Shown here in pieces: positions 44,991-54,747 of a stretch of 64,000 nt of DNA. The notes beneath the pieces are model-generated. The model made no database searches, was not told where the DNA came from, and worked only from the letters and a program-made list of their open reading frames with translations. The number at the start of each line of letters is the position of its first letter. Positions within the stretch are counted from its first letter, which is position 1. Made by a program: the position numbers and the translations under genes. The stretch is from Streptomyces exfoliatus (GTDB lineage: Bacteria > Actinomycetota > Actinomycetes > Streptomycetales > Streptomycetaceae), in contig NZ_JNZP01000005.1 of the NCBI RefSeq assembly GCF_000725545.1, positions 186,001-250,000 of the forward strand, in the 5' to 3' direction.

Positions 44991-47351
44991 GTGGCCGAGG
45001 CGGCAGAAACCCAGGGAACCGGTCCCTCACCTGCCCGCCGATGGCTGCGGCGCACAATCACCGTCGCCTTCGGGGCGCCGCTTCTCGCCGGGCTGCTCCA
45101 GGCCCCGGCCGCCACCTCTCCGGCGGTCGCCGCCGAAGAGGCCACCGGATCGAAGACCGTCGATGTGTCCCTCGACACGTTGGCTCCGAGCGCCCCCGTC
45201 GAAGGAGACACCGTCACCGTCACCGGAACGGTGACCAACCGCGGCAAGAAGACGATCACCGACGCGACCGTGGACCTGCGCGTCGGGCCGCGCATGACGA
45301 GCCGCAGCGAGATCGAGCAGGTGACGGGGCGTACCGGCTTCCGGAGCGACAGCGACCCCGCGCCCCTCGAAGACGCCCCCACCGTCGAGATCGCACGGCT
45401 CGGCGCCGGCCTGAGCGCGGAGTTCTCCCTCTCCGTGCCGGTCTCCGCACTCGAACTCGACGAGGCGGGCGTCTACCAGCTGGGTGTCTCCCTCACCGGC
45501 AAGACCTCGGACAAGCTCTACGACCGGGTGCTGGGCATCGAGCGGACCTTCGTGCCGTACCAGCCCGAGCCCACCGAGAAGAAGACCCAGCTCACCTACC
45601 TCTGGCCGCTGATCTCCTCTTCCCACGTCTCGGCGGAGACGGGCACGGACGATCAGCAGACGCCGGTGTTCGAGGACGACACCCTGGCGGCCGAGCTGAA
45701 GCCGGGCGGCCGGCTCGACCAGCTCGTCTCGCTGGGCAAGGACCTCCCGGTCACCTGGGTGGTGGACCCCGACCTGCTGGCCTCCGTCGACGCCATGGCG
45801 AACGGCTACCGCGTCAAGGACGGCACCCTGCACGTCCCCGGCAGGAACCAGGCCGTCGCCGAGCGGTGGCTGAACACGCTGGAGAAGGCGGTGCAGGGCC
45901 GCAAGGTCGTCGCCCTCCCCTTCGCGGACCCCGACCTCGCCTCCCTCGCTCACCGCGGCAAGGACGTCCCCGGCTCCCTCGGACACCTCCAGTCGGCGAC
46001 CGCCCTCGCCGCGGGGACGGTGGAGACCGTCCTCCACGTCCAGCCCTCCACCGACTTCGCCTGGCCCGCCGACGGGGCCGTCGACCGCTCGATCGTGGCG
46101 GTGGCGACCTCGGCCGGCGCCGACAAGGTGATCGCCCGCAGCGACAGCGTCCGCGACGACCTCCCCTACACGCCGACGGCCGCCCGCCCCTTCGGCGACG
46201 GCAGCACCACGGCCGTGGTGAGCGACGCGCTGCTGTCCACCGCCTTCGAGGGGGACATGGTGCGCGCGGAGAACTCCACGCTCGCGGTCCAGGAGTTCCT
46301 CGCCCAGTCCCTCGCGATCACCCTGGAACAGCCGGAGAAGCAGCGCAGCATCGTGATCGCCCCCCAGCGGGTGCCCGGCGTCGCCCAGGCGCAGACCATG
46401 GCGACCGCCCTGCACGGCCTCTCCGCCCGGCGCTGGAGCCAGCCCGTCGACCTCCTGGTGGCCGCCGCGGCCAAGCCCGACCCGGACGCGTCCACCGCGG
46501 TGCCCGGCAGCTCCCGGTACCCGAAGAAGCTGCGCGACCAGGAACTGCCGGTCCAGGCCTTCCGCGACATGAAGACCACCCGCGACGAGCTCGACGACTT
46601 CAAGGTCATCCTGACCGCGCCGGACCGCGTCGTGACCCCGTTCGGCAACGCGATCAACCGCGAGATGTCGACCTCGTGGCGCGGACAGGCCCGAGCGGCC
46701 GCGATCTACCGCGGCGACGTCCTGGACTACCTGCAGAACCTCACCGAGGGCGTCCAGCTCGTCGACAAGTCGGACCTCGTACTCTCCGGCCGCAGCGCCA
46801 CGATCCCCGTGACCGTCCAGAACCAGCTGCTGCAGGACGTGCACCTGGTGCTGCGGCTCACCTCCGGCAACAAGAACCGGCTGCAGCTCAACGGCGACGG
46901 GATCGCCGAACTGCCGGTCAAGGTCAACGGCGGGCACAGCCAGTCGGTGAAGTTCGAGGCATCGGCCAACGTCAACGGCCAGGTGCCGATGACGGCCCAG
47001 CTCTACACCGAGGACGGCACCCCGTACGGGCAGCCGATGACCTTCAACGTGAAGGTCTCCGAGATCACCGCCACGGTCATGCTGGTGATCGCCGGCGGCG
47101 TCCTTCTCCTCGTCCTGGCCGGTGTCCGGATGTACAGCCAGCGCAAGCGGGTGGCCGCGCGGAAGGCCGAGGCAGCGGCTGCGGAAACGGACACGGAGCC
47201 GGGCGAGACCGAGGCCACGGCGGGTACGGAGGCGACGGCGCCGCAGCCGGAGGCCGACGGGCACGAACCCGAGCAGCCGAGTGACCCGACACCGGACACC
47301 GGGCCCGAAAGCGGCGACCCGTCGGGCACGGGTGAGAAAGTGGACCGTTGA
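44991..47351 (+). CDS. Secreted/membrane-anchored DUF6049-like protein
   Basis: A 786-residue protein: N-terminal signal sequence with twin arginines (RRWLRRTITVAFGAPLLAGLL, ~14-46), a large extracellular part rich in beta domains (Ig-like stretches near 50-180 and 590-690), a C-terminal membrane helix (VMLVIAGGVLLLVLAGVRMY, ~692-712) and an acidic cytoplasmic tail. It resembles the actinobacterial DUF6049 family found next to murJ; no enzymatic motif stands out. The start is uncertain: GTG 44991 or ATG 44919. It probably forms an operon with murJ (45 bp downstream), suggesting an extracellular cell-envelope role. Confidence 0.85.
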   Translation: MAEAAETQGTGPSPARRWLRRTITVAFGAPLLAGLLQAPAATSPAVAAEEATGSKTVDVSLDTLAPSAPVEGDTVTVTGTVTNRGKKTITDATVDLRVGPRMTSRSEIEQVTGRTGFRSDSDPAPLEDAPTVEIARLGAGLSAEFSLSVPVSALELDEAGVYQLGVSLTGKTSDKLYDRVLGIERTFVPYQPEPTEKKTQLTYLWPLISSSHVSAETGTDDQQTPVFEDDTLAAELKPGGRLDQLVSLGKDLPVTWVVDPDLLASVDAMANGYRVKDGTLHVPGRNQAVAERWLNTLEKAVQGRKVVALPFADPDLASLAHRGKDVPGSLGHLQSATALAAGTVETVLHVQPSTDFAWPADGAVDRSIVAVATSAGADKVIARSDSVRDDLPYTPTAARPFGDGSTTAVVSDALLSTAFEGDMVRAENSTLAVQEFLAQSLAITLEQPEKQRSIVIAPQRVPGVAQAQTMATALHGLSARRWSQPVDLLVAAAAKPDPDASTAVPGSSRYPKKLRDQELPVQAFRDMKTTRDELDDFKVILTAPDRVVTPFGNAINREMSTSWRGQARAAAIYRGDVLDYLQNLTEGVQLVDKSDLVLSGRSATIPVTVQNQLLQDVHLVLRLTSGNKNRLQLNGDGIAELPVKVNGGHSQSVKFEASANVNGQVPMTAQLYTEDGTPYGQPMTFNVKVSEITATVMLVIAGGVLLLVLAGVRMYSQRKRVAARKAEAAAAETDTEPGETEATAGTEATAPQPEADGHEPEQPSDPTPDTGPESGDPSGTGEKVDR

Positions 47352-47396
47352 GCGATGTCGTGGCCGGTCGGCCGGGGACGATGAGGTGGGGTAACC

Positions 47397-49631
47397 ATGA
47401 ACGCGCCGTACGACGGTGACCGCGGCCAGGGCGCGGGCGGCACCGCGCCGTCCGGTGGGACGCCCTCGGCACCCCCCGGCTCCGGCTACCCACCGATGCC
47501 ACCGCAGCAGGGCACGCCCGGCCCGCAGGGACAGGACCCCTACGCACAGGACGTCCACCCGCAGAACCCGTACGCCCAGGACCCCTACGTCCAGGACGTC
47601 TTCACCCATGACCCGTACCGGGCCCAGGACCTCTCCGCGCAGGACCCGGTGGGCGAGGCGCTCTACGACCGCGCCGCGCACCCGCCGCCCCCGCCCGGCA
47701 CCTACCAGGAGCCGCAGCCGCTCTACCAGCAGCCCGCCGCGCCCCAGCACGCGCCCGACCCCCGGGTGTGGGCGCAGACCCCCGCACCGGAGCCCGACGG
47801 CACCTCGCGCCACCTTCCGTACGGCGACGACGCCCGCACGGTCCAGTTCACCGGCGTCGACGACCTGGTGACCCGGGCCGGCGACGAGCAGCCGGAGCCT
47901 GACGCCTTCGCGCACCTCTACCGGGACCAGCAGACGCCCGGCCAGGTACCGCCCCCCGCCCCGGAGCCGGACCCCATGCCCGCCCCCGCCCCCAAGAAGT
48001 CCGGCCGTGCCTCCGGGCTGCTGAAGTCGAGCGCGCTGATGGCGGCGGGCACCCTGGTCTCCCGCCTCACCGGATTCGTCCGCAGCCTGGTGATCACCGG
48101 CGCGCTCGGCGCGGCCCTGCTCGGTGACACCTTCACCATCGCCTACACCCTGCCGACGATGATCTACATCCTCACCGTCGGCGGTGGCCTCAACTCGGTC
48201 TTCGTCCCCCAGCTCGTCCGCTCGATGAAGAACGACGAGGACGGCGGAGAGGCCTACGCCAACCGTCTGCTCACCCTGGTCATGGTGGCGCTCGGCGCGA
48301 TCGTGGTCCTCGCCGTCTTCGCGGCACCGGTGCTCATCCGGCTGATGTCGAACACGATCGCCGACGACGCCGCGGCCAACAGCGTGGCCGTGACCTTCGC
48401 TCGCTACTGCCTGCCCACGATCTTCTTCATGGGCGTGCACGTGGTGATGGGTCAGATCCTCAACGCACGCGGCAAGTTCGGCGCGATGATGTGGACGCCG
48501 GTCCTCAACAACATCGTCATGATCGTCACCTTCGGTCTCTTCATCTGGGTCTACGGCACCTCCGCCGAGTCCCGCATGGGCGTGCAGACCATCCCTGACG
48601 ACGGCATCCGCCTGCTCGGCATCGGGACCCTGCTCGGACTCGTCGTGCAGGCCCTGGCGATGATCCCGTACCTCCGCGAGACGGGCTTCCGCTTCCGCCC
48701 CCGCTTCGACTGGAAGGGCCACGGGCTGGGCAAGACGGTCAAGCTCGCCAAGTGGACCGTCCTCTTCGTCCTCGCCAACCAGGCCGGCGTCCTGGTGGTC
48801 ACCCAGCTCGCCACGGCCGCCGGTGAGGAGTCCGGGAAGGACGGCGCCGGCTTCCTGGCCTACTCGAACGCCCAGCTGATCTGGGGCATGCCGCAGGCCA
48901 TCATCACGGTCTCCGTCATGGCCGCGCTGCTGCCGCGGATCTCCCGCGCCGCCCACGACGGCGACCCCGGCGCCGTCCGCGACGACATCTCGCAGGGTCT
49001 GCGCAACTCGGCCGTGGCCATCGTCCCGGTCTCCTTCGCCTTCCTGGCGCTCGGCGTCCCGATGTCCACCCTGCTGTACGCCTCCAGCGGCCTGGAGGCC
49101 GCCCGGGGCATGGGCTTCATCCTGATGGCCTTCGGCCTCGGACTGATCCCCTACTCCGTCCAGTACGTCGTGCTCCGCGGCTTCTACGCCTACGAGGACA
49201 CCCGGACGCCCTTCTACAACACGGTCATCGTCGCTGCCGTCAACGCGGCGGCGTCGGCCATCTGTTACGTCGTCCTCCCCGCCCAGTGGGCCGTCGTCGG
49301 CATGGCCGCCTCGTACGGGCTCGCCTACGCCGTCGGTGTCGGCATCGCGTGGCGCCGCCTCCGCAACCGCCTCGGCGGCGACCTGGACGGCACCCACGTG
49401 ATGCGGACCTACGCGCGCCTCTGCATGGCCTCCGTACCCGCCGCGATCGTCTCCGGCGCCGTCGGCTTCGGTCTGCTGAAGCTCCTGGGCGAAGGCGCGT
49501 TGGGCTCACTCGTCGCCCTCCTCGTCGGTGGCGCGGTACTCCTCGGGGTCTTCTTCCTCGCGGCCAAGCGCATGCGGATCGCGGAACTGAACACCCTGGT
49601 CGGCATGGTCCGCGGACGCCTGGGACGCTGA
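47397..49631 (+). CDS. murJ: MurJ (MviN) lipid II flippase with a long disordered N-terminus
   Basis: A 744-residue protein. Residues 1-~200 are low-complexity Pro/Gln/Tyr/Asp-rich with repeated QDPY/QDV units, presumably cytoplasmic. The rest is a 14-helix MurJ/MOP-flippase core starting at SSALMAAGTLVSRLTGFVRSLVITGALGAALLGDTF. MurJ moves lipid II across the membrane. In mycobacteria the same protein also carries a C-terminal pseudokinase; here it is absent and encoded by the next gene. ATG at 47397 with GAGGTGGGG upstream. It is the middle gene of a DUF6049-murJ-pseudokinase cluster. Confidence 0.95.
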   Translation: MNAPYDGDRGQGAGGTAPSGGTPSAPPGSGYPPMPPQQGTPGPQGQDPYAQDVHPQNPYAQDPYVQDVFTHDPYRAQDLSAQDPVGEALYDRAAHPPPPPGTYQEPQPLYQQPAAPQHAPDPRVWAQTPAPEPDGTSRHLPYGDDARTVQFTGVDDLVTRAGDEQPEPDAFAHLYRDQQTPGQVPPPAPEPDPMPAPAPKKSGRASGLLKSSALMAAGTLVSRLTGFVRSLVITGALGAALLGDTFTIAYTLPTMIYILTVGGGLNSVFVPQLVRSMKNDEDGGEAYANRLLTLVMVALGAIVVLAVFAAPVLIRLMSNTIADDAAANSVAVTFARYCLPTIFFMGVHVVMGQILNARGKFGAMMWTPVLNNIVMIVTFGLFIWVYGTSAESRMGVQTIPDDGIRLLGIGTLLGLVVQALAMIPYLRETGFRFRPRFDWKGHGLGKTVKLAKWTVLFVLANQAGVLVVTQLATAAGEESGKDGAGFLAYSNAQLIWGMPQAIITVSVMAALLPRISRAAHDGDPGAVRDDISQGLRNSAVAIVPVSFAFLALGVPMSTLLYASSGLEAARGMGFILMAFGLGLIPYSVQYVVLRGFYAYEDTRTPFYNTVIVAAVNAAASAICYVVLPAQWAVVGMAASYGLAYAVGVGIAWRRLRNRLGGDLDGTHVMRTYARLCMASVPAAIVSGAVGFGLLKLLGEGALGSLVALLVGGAVLLGVFFLAAKRMRIAELNTLVGMVRGRLGR

Positions 49632-49749
49632 ACCTACGGGCCCCGCACAACCATCGGGGGGAACCGCGTGTCGTGCATAGCGTCCGACTGTGGGCACAAT
49701 TGGCTTGGCTGTTGGATGTGGCGCAACGGATGGGGAGGCAGGAACGACG

Positions 49750-51474
49750 GTGGCGGAACGTAGCACGGCTGCCGTCGACGTGGCCGACAACAGCGGTGAC
49801 GACCCGCTGACCGCCAAGGCGGGCACGGCCGCGACCGACGGGGTGGCGGAAGAGCGGAAGACGGCGGACACGTCCGCCGAGGGCACGGACAAGAAGGCGG
49901 TCGAACGACAGAGCGGCGAACAGCCCTCCCTCACGGCACCGGAGCTGCACAGCGGCCACAAGCTGGCCAGACGCTACCGGCTGGAGGAGTGCGTCACCCG
50001 TCTGGACGGCTTCAGCAGCTGGCGTGCCGTCGACGAGAAACTGCGGCGTGCCGTCGGGGTCCACCTCCTGCCCGCCGACCACCCACGCGCCCGCTCGGTC
50101 CTCGCCGCGGCGCGCTCCTCGGCCCTCCTCGGCGATCCTCGCTTCGTCCAGGTCCTCGACGCCGTCGAGGAGAACGACCTCGTGTACGTCGTGCACGAAT
50201 GGCTGCCCGACTCCACCGAACTGACCGCGCTGCTCGCGGCCGGCCCGCTGGAGCCCCACGACGCCTACCAGCTCGTCAGCCAGGTCTCCCAGGCCATGGC
50301 CGCCGCCCACCGCGAAGGCCTCGCCCACCTCCGGCTCACCCCGAGCGCCGTCCTGCGCAGCTCCACCGGCCAGTACCGGATCCGCGGCCTGGCCGTGAAC
50401 GCGGCCCTGCGCGGCATCACCGCCGAGCGTCCGCAGCGCAGCGACACCGAGGCCATCGGCGCGCTCCTGTACGCCGCGCTCACCCAGCGCTGGCCGTACG
50501 ACAGCGACGCCTACGGGCTCTCCGGCCTCCCCAAGGGCGTCGGGCTGCTCCCGCCCGACCAGGTCCGTGCCGGAGTCCACCGGGGCCTCTCCGAGATCGC
50601 CATGCGCGCCCTCGCCAACGACGGGGCCACCGCCTCGCGCCAGGAGCCGCCCTGCACCACTCCGGACGAGCTGGCCAAGGCCGTCGCCGCGATGCCCCGG
50701 GTGAAGCCGCCGGAGCCCGAGTTCGCCGCGCCGCCCGAGTACCAGCGCACGACATACCAACAGGGCACGTACGGCCGCCCCCAGCTCCGCCCCCAGGCCA
50801 CCCAGCCGGTGGTCGTCCCGCCGCCTCCGTTGCAGAGCCGTACCGGCAGGGCCCTGAAGTGGGCCGTCTCGGCCCTGTTGATCGCCGCGCTGGGCCTGGG
50901 CAGCTGGCAGATCGCGGACCGTCTCCTCGGCCAGGAAAACACGACCGAGACCCCGACCCCGTCTCCGACGATCGACGACGAGAAGCCCGAGCCGCCCAAG
51001 CCGCTCAAGGTCCGGTCGGCCGAGGAATACGCACCTGACGGCCTGCCGCAGAACCGCCAGGGAGTGGGCGACACCTACGACAGCGACAGCTCGACGTACT
51101 GGCGTACCAAGACCTTCGTCGACGGACCCATCCTTGCCCCGTACAAGCAGGGCGTCGGCATCGTCTACGACCTCGGGAGCGAGCAGCACGTCTCGTCGGC
51201 CTCCATAGCGCTCCGCTACGGCGGACCGAACACCAAGGTCACGCTGTACGCGGCGGACTCGCTCTCGCCCTCCGGCACCCCCGACTCCATGAAGAAGATC
51301 GCCACGGTCGAGACCTCGGACACGACGGCGAAGCCGACGGCCAAGACACCGGTCAAGACCCGCTATGTCCTCCTCTGGATGACCTCGGTGCCGTACTCCG
51401 GCGGTGACCAGTACTTCGGGGCCGGCTACAAGCAGGCCATCACCGACGTGTCGTTCCAGGGGACCACCCCCTAG
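49750..51474 (+). CDS. Pseudokinase with transmembrane helix and extracellular domain (split MviN C-terminus)
   Basis: A 574-residue protein. A protein-kinase-like fold (~75-340) lacks key catalytic residues: the ATP-lysine strand is AVGVHLLPAD, the catalytic loop is HLRLTP where H-R-D-x-K-x-x-N is expected, and the DFG position reads RGLAV. A Pro-rich linker, one membrane helix (~369-395) and an extracellular beta-rich domain (~410-574) follow. In M. tuberculosis the MviN protein (Rv3910) fuses MurJ to just such a pseudokinase plus extracellular domain and recruits FhaA after phosphorylation by PknB. The likely start is GTG 49750 (GGGGAGG upstream); a longer start at 49690 is possible. Confidence 0.88.
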   Translation: MAERSTAAVDVADNSGDDPLTAKAGTAATDGVAEERKTADTSAEGTDKKAVERQSGEQPSLTAPELHSGHKLARRYRLEECVTRLDGFSSWRAVDEKLRRAVGVHLLPADHPRARSVLAAARSSALLGDPRFVQVLDAVEENDLVYVVHEWLPDSTELTALLAAGPLEPHDAYQLVSQVSQAMAAAHREGLAHLRLTPSAVLRSSTGQYRIRGLAVNAALRGITAERPQRSDTEAIGALLYAALTQRWPYDSDAYGLSGLPKGVGLLPPDQVRAGVHRGLSEIAMRALANDGATASRQEPPCTTPDELAKAVAAMPRVKPPEPEFAAPPEYQRTTYQQGTYGRPQLRPQATQPVVVPPPPLQSRTGRALKWAVSALLIAALGLGSWQIADRLLGQENTTETPTPSPTIDDEKPEPPKPLKVRSAEEYAPDGLPQNRQGVGDTYDSDSSTYWRTKTFVDGPILAPYKQGVGIVYDLGSEQHVSSASIALRYGGPNTKVTLYAADSLSPSGTPDSMKKIATVETSDTTAKPTAKTPVKTRYVLLWMTSVPYSGGDQYFGAGYKQAITDVSFQGTTP

Positions 51475-51494
51475 CCACCGACCACGCCCCACCG

Positions 51495-51523
51495 ATGAGC
51501 GCCGAGCCCAGCTCGGCGCTCAT
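51495..51523 (+). terminator. Terminator after the pseudokinase gene
   Basis: ATGAGCGCCGAGC (51495-51507) and GCTCGGCGCTCAT (51511-51523): perfect 13-bp stem, 3-nt loop, then TTTACTT. Confidence 0.85.
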
Positions 51524-51583
51524 TTACTTCCAGGCACGGACCGGATTGAATGCCTGCACGGCTGCCGAGCGAGGAGGGGAACC

Positions 51584-52294
51584 GTGGCACCTGCGGCTGA
51601 CGATTCCCGGACGGCGACGGACCACGACCTTCTGGCACGTCACGTCGCCGGGGATCCCCACGCCTTCGGTGAGTTGGTGCGGCGGCATCGGGATCGGCTC
51701 TGGGCGGTGGCCCTGCGGACCCTGGGGGACCGCGAGGAGGCCGCTGATGCCGTTCAGGACGCCCTCGTCTCGGCCTTCCGGGCCGCCCATACCTTCCGGG
51801 GCCAGTCGGCCGTCACCACCTGGCTGCACCGCATCACCGTGAACGCCTGTCTCGACCGGGCACGCAAGACCGCCTCCCGCAGGACCTCGCCCGTCAACGA
51901 CACCGACCGGTTCGAGCAGTTCCTCGAACCCCATGAGTCGGCCGAGGCGCCCGTGGAACGGCAGGACGTCCACCGGGAGGTCCTTGCCGCACTCGCCGCG
52001 ATCCCCGCAGACCAGCGCGCCGCCCTTGTCCTGGTGGACATGCAGGGTTACCCCGTCGCGGAGGCCGCCCGTATCCTCGGCGTTCCCACCGGCACGGTGA
52101 AGAGCCGCTGCGCGCGCGGGCGGGCACGCCTGCTGCCGATGGTCACTCATCTGCGCGTCGATACGGTGGGTAACGAGGCCCCCGATGGGGGAAGGAACCG
52201 GACGCCGGGGACATCCGTCCCACCGGTGCCGGGGCCGACGGATACCGGACCGACTGATCCAGCTGCTGTGAAGGGCGGAGGTGGGCGCGCGTGA
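51584..52294 (+). CDS. sigM: ECF sigma factor SigM
   Basis: A 236-residue ECF (group 4) sigma factor: region 2 (~15-85: ...FGELVRRHRDRLWAVALRTLGDREEAADAVQDALVSAFRA) and region 4 (~125-180: IPADQRAALVLVDMQGYPVAEAARILGVPTGTVKSRCARGRARL). The tail (~185-236) is Pro/Gly-rich. GTG at 51584 has a GAGGAGGGG site. Its stop overlaps the start of rsmA (GTGA), typical for a sigma/anti-sigma pair. Position upstream of rsmA-trxBA identifies it as SigM. Confidence 0.94.
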   Translation: MAPAADDSRTATDHDLLARHVAGDPHAFGELVRRHRDRLWAVALRTLGDREEAADAVQDALVSAFRAAHTFRGQSAVTTWLHRITVNACLDRARKTASRRTSPVNDTDRFEQFLEPHESAEAPVERQDVHREVLAALAAIPADQRAALVLVDMQGYPVAEAARILGVPTGTVKSRCARGRARLLPMVTHLRVDTVGNEAPDGGRNRTPGTSVPPVPGPTDTGPTDPAAVKGGGGRA

Positions 52295-53226
52295 CTTCCA
52301 CGACCGGCAAGGCCGACACAACACAGCACCCGGACGTCTCGGAGATCTCCGATCTGACCGAGGGGCTGCTCGCACCGAGCCGCTCCGCCGCTGTACGTCG
52401 CCACCTGGACTCCTGTCCGCTCTGCGCCGACGTACGGACCTCCCTGGAGGAGATCCGCGGTCTCCTGGGCACCCTGCCCGGGCCGCCCCGCATGCCTGCC
52501 GAGATCGCCGGTCGGATCGACGCCGCCCTCGCCGCCGAAGCCCTCCTCGACTCCACCACGCCGGAGAACGAGGCCCCCGTTTCACGTGAAACATCGCGCG
52601 CGCCGTCCGAGACCGTTCCCTCCCCGGCTCGTCCCCCCGTCGCCGAGCGCCCTGCGGGCCGCCCCGGCGCCGCTACCGGCCCCGGCCGGGCCGGAAGGCC
52701 CCGCCGCCGCAGGATCGCTCTGCTCTCCACCTTCGGTGCCGCTTTCGGTGCCGTGGTCCTGGGAACGAGCCTCTACCTCAGCCAGACGGGCCCTCTGCAG
52801 GCTGGAGACTCGGCGGGGGACACGATGAAGGCCGACGCCGCCAAGACGGCTGTGAGCCCCTTCTCCGGTTCTCCGGTCGAGGACAGGGTCCAGGCACTCC
52901 TGACCGACGAGAGCACCCTCACGACGCCCCGAGGGGTCGGACCCGAGTCGATGTCCGCCGAGGCGTCCACCACGCCTCCCCAGCGAAACAGGGACACCGC
53001 CGTCCCCGCCTGTGTGCTGGCCGGCACAGGCCGCACCGACGCGACGCTGGGACAGGAGCGGGGCGAATACGAGGGGACCTCCGCCTATCTGGTCGTCCTG
53101 GCGGACCCCGCCGACAGCACCCGGGTTCAGGCTTATGTGCTCGACGCCTCCTGCGCGGACCGGACCACGGGGGGCGCAACCCCGGCCGCCGAGCTCCTCT
53201 TCAGCCAGACCTACCCCCGCTCCTGA
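52291..53226 (+). CDS. rsmA: Anti-sigma factor RsmA, membrane-anchored
   Basis: A 311-residue protein with an N-terminal zinc-finger-like anti-sigma (ZAS) region: H38, C42 and C45 in [13 protein letters not shown]. One transmembrane helix (~139-162: [24 protein letters not shown]) separates it from an extracellular domain with two more cysteines (PACV, DASCAD). In S. coelicolor RsmA binds SigM and carries an iron-sulfur cluster in its cytoplasmic domain. It overlaps sigM by 4 bp. A parS site lies in its coding sequence (52579-52592), encoding V-S-R-E-T. Confidence 0.93.
   Translation: MTSTTGKADTTQHPDVSEISDLTEGLLAPSRSAAVRRHLDSCPLCADVRTSLEEIRGLLGTLPGPPRMPAEIAGRIDAALAAEALLDSTTPENEAPVSRETSRAPSETVPSPARPPVAERPAGRPGAATGPGRAGRPRRRRIALLSTFGAAFGAVVLGTSLYLSQTGPLQAGDSAGDTMKADAAKTAVSPFSGSPVEDRVQALLTDESTLTTPRGVGPESMSAEASTTPPQRNRDTAVPACVLAGTGRTDATLGQERGEYEGTSAYLVVLADPADSTRVQAYVLDASCADRTTGGATPAAELLFSQTYPRS
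52579..52592. other. parS site inside rsmA
   Basis: Perfect GTTTCACGTGAAAC embedded in the coding sequence, in the linker between the ZAS domain and the membrane helix. Confidence 0.95.
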
Positions 53227-53267
53227 CCTCGCTCCCCGCCCGGCCACCGTGGCGCGCGGCGGTCTCG

Positions 53268-53293
53268 GGAATGTACGCCCCTTAGGATCCGTT
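53268..53293 (+). promoter_or_regulatory. SigR-type promoter of trxB
   Basis: GGAAT (53268-53272), then exactly 18 bp, then GTT (53291-53293): the consensus GGAAT-N18-GTT of the disulfide-stress sigma factor SigR. It lies 73 bp before the trxB start. trxBA is a classical SigR target in S. coelicolor. Confidence 0.85.
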
Positions 53294-53365
53294 GGGTGGG
53301 GTGAGAGCGACCGAGACAACCGCCCCCGTAGGCAGTGGCAGTCTGCAGAGACGAGGAAGACACCC

Positions 53366-54331
53366 GTGAGCGACGTCCGTAATGTGATCATCATTGGCTC
53401 CGGGCCCGCGGGTTACACCGCTGCGCTCTACACGGCCCGGGCGTCGCTGAACCCCCTGGTCTTCGAGGGAGCCGTCACCGCCGGTGGCGCCCTGATGAAC
53501 ACGACCGAGGTCGAGAACTTCCCCGGCTTCCGTGACGGCATCATGGGCCCGGACCTGATGGACAACATGCGGGCCCAGGCCGAGCGTTTCGGCGCCGAGC
53601 TGGTCCCCGACGACGTCATCGCCGTGGACCTGACCGGTGACATCAAGACCGTCACCGACACCGCCGGCACCGTGCACCGCGCCAAGGCCGTCATCGTCAC
53701 CACCGGCTCCCAGCACCGCAAGCTCGGCCTGCCGAACGAGGACGTGCTCTCCGGCCGCGGTGTCTCCTGGTGCGCCACCTGCGACGGATTCTTCTTCAAG
53801 GACCAGGACATCGCCGTCGTGGGCGGCGGCGACACCGCGATCGAGGAGGCCACCTTCCTCTCGCGCTTCGCCAAGTCCGTCACGATCGTCCACCGCCGCG
53901 ACAGCCTGCGTGCCTCGAAGGCCATGCAGGAGCGCGCCTTCGCCGACCCGAAGATCTCCTTCGCCTGGGACAGCGAGGTCACCGAGATCCACGGTGAGCA
54001 GAAGCTCAGCGGTCTGACCCTGCGGGACACGAAGACCGGTGAGACCCGTCAGCTCGCGGTCACCGGCCTCTTCATCGCGGTGGGCCACGACCCCCGCACC
54101 GAGCTCTTCAAGGGCCAGCTGGACCTCGACGAGGAGGGCTACCTCAAGGTGGCCGCCCCGTCGACCCGCACGAACCTCACGGGTGTCTTCGGCGCCGGCG
54201 ATGTCGTCGACCACACCTACCGTCAGGCCATCACGGCTGCCGGCACCGGCTGCTCCGCGGCGCTGGACGCCGAGCGCTTCCTGGCCGCCCTCGCCGACAG
54301 CGAGAAGCTGGCCGAGACCCCCGCGGTCTGA
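53366..54331 (+). CDS. trxB: Thioredoxin reductase
   Basis: A 321-residue NADPH-thioredoxin reductase: FAD motif [11 protein letters not shown] at residue ~10, redox-active disulfide WCATCDG (C-x2-C), NADPH motif [10 protein letters not shown] and the C-terminal FAD motif [13 protein letters not shown] at 53366. It is followed by trxA after 48 bp. It reduces TrxA, feeding ribonucleotide reductase and disulfide repair. A SigR promoter precedes it, so it should be induced by thiol oxidation. Confidence 0.97.
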   Translation: MSDVRNVIIIGSGPAGYTAALYTARASLNPLVFEGAVTAGGALMNTTEVENFPGFRDGIMGPDLMDNMRAQAERFGAELVPDDVIAVDLTGDIKTVTDTAGTVHRAKAVIVTTGSQHRKLGLPNEDVLSGRGVSWCATCDGFFFKDQDIAVVGGGDTAIEEATFLSRFAKSVTIVHRRDSLRASKAMQERAFADPKISFAWDSEVTEIHGEQKLSGLTLRDTKTGETRQLAVTGLFIAVGHDPRTELFKGQLDLDEEGYLKVAAPSTRTNLTGVFGAGDVVDHTYRQAITAAGTGCSAALDAERFLAALADSEKLAETPAV

Positions 54332-54379
54332 CCCCGTCCCACTCCCCACCCCACACCCCGCGAGATCAAGGAGGCCGCT

Positions 54380-54712
54380 GTGGCCCTGAAGACTGTGACT
54401 GACGCTTCCTTCGAAGAGGATGTCCTCAAGAGCGACAAGCCCGTCCTGGTGGACTTCTGGGCCGAGTGGTGCGGTCCGTGCCGCCAGATCGCCCCGTCGC
54501 TCGAGGCCATCGCCGCCGAGCACGGCGAGATCGAGATCGTGAAGCTCAACATCGACCAGAACCCGGCCACGGCTGCCAAGTACGGCGTCATGTCCATCCC
54601 GACGCTGAACGTCTACAAGGGCGGCGAGGTCGTGAAGACCATCGTCGGTGCCAAGCCGAAGGCCGCCATCCTGCGCGACCTCGCGGACTTCGTCGAGCCG
54701 AGCAAGGCCTGA
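54380..54712 (+). CDS. trxA: Thioredoxin
   Basis: A 110-residue thioredoxin with the active site WCGPC at residues 30-34 and cis-Pro loop SIPTL. GTG at 54380, AAGGAGG site upstream. Second gene of trxBA. Two parS sites and a terminator follow. Confidence 0.97.
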   Translation: MALKTVTDASFEEDVLKSDKPVLVDFWAEWCGPCRQIAPSLEAIAAEHGEIEIVKLNIDQNPATAAKYGVMSIPTLNVYKGGEVVKTIVGAKPKAAILRDLADFVEPSKA

Positions 54713-54724
54713 TGCTTCTCCGCT

Positions 54725-54738
54725 GTTTCACGTGAAAC
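54725..54738. other. parS site, first of a tandem pair
   Basis: Perfect GTTTCACGTGAAAC with symmetric flanks (T/A). Confidence 0.96.
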
Positions 54739-54747
54739 AGCAGCGTT

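Noticed and set aside
45027..49397. 1456-codon open frame on the minus strand opposite DUF6049 and murJ
   Set aside because: Antisense frame kept open by high GC; composition is Gly/Asp/Val/Arg/Glu-rich without domains, and the plus strand has recognisable proteins.
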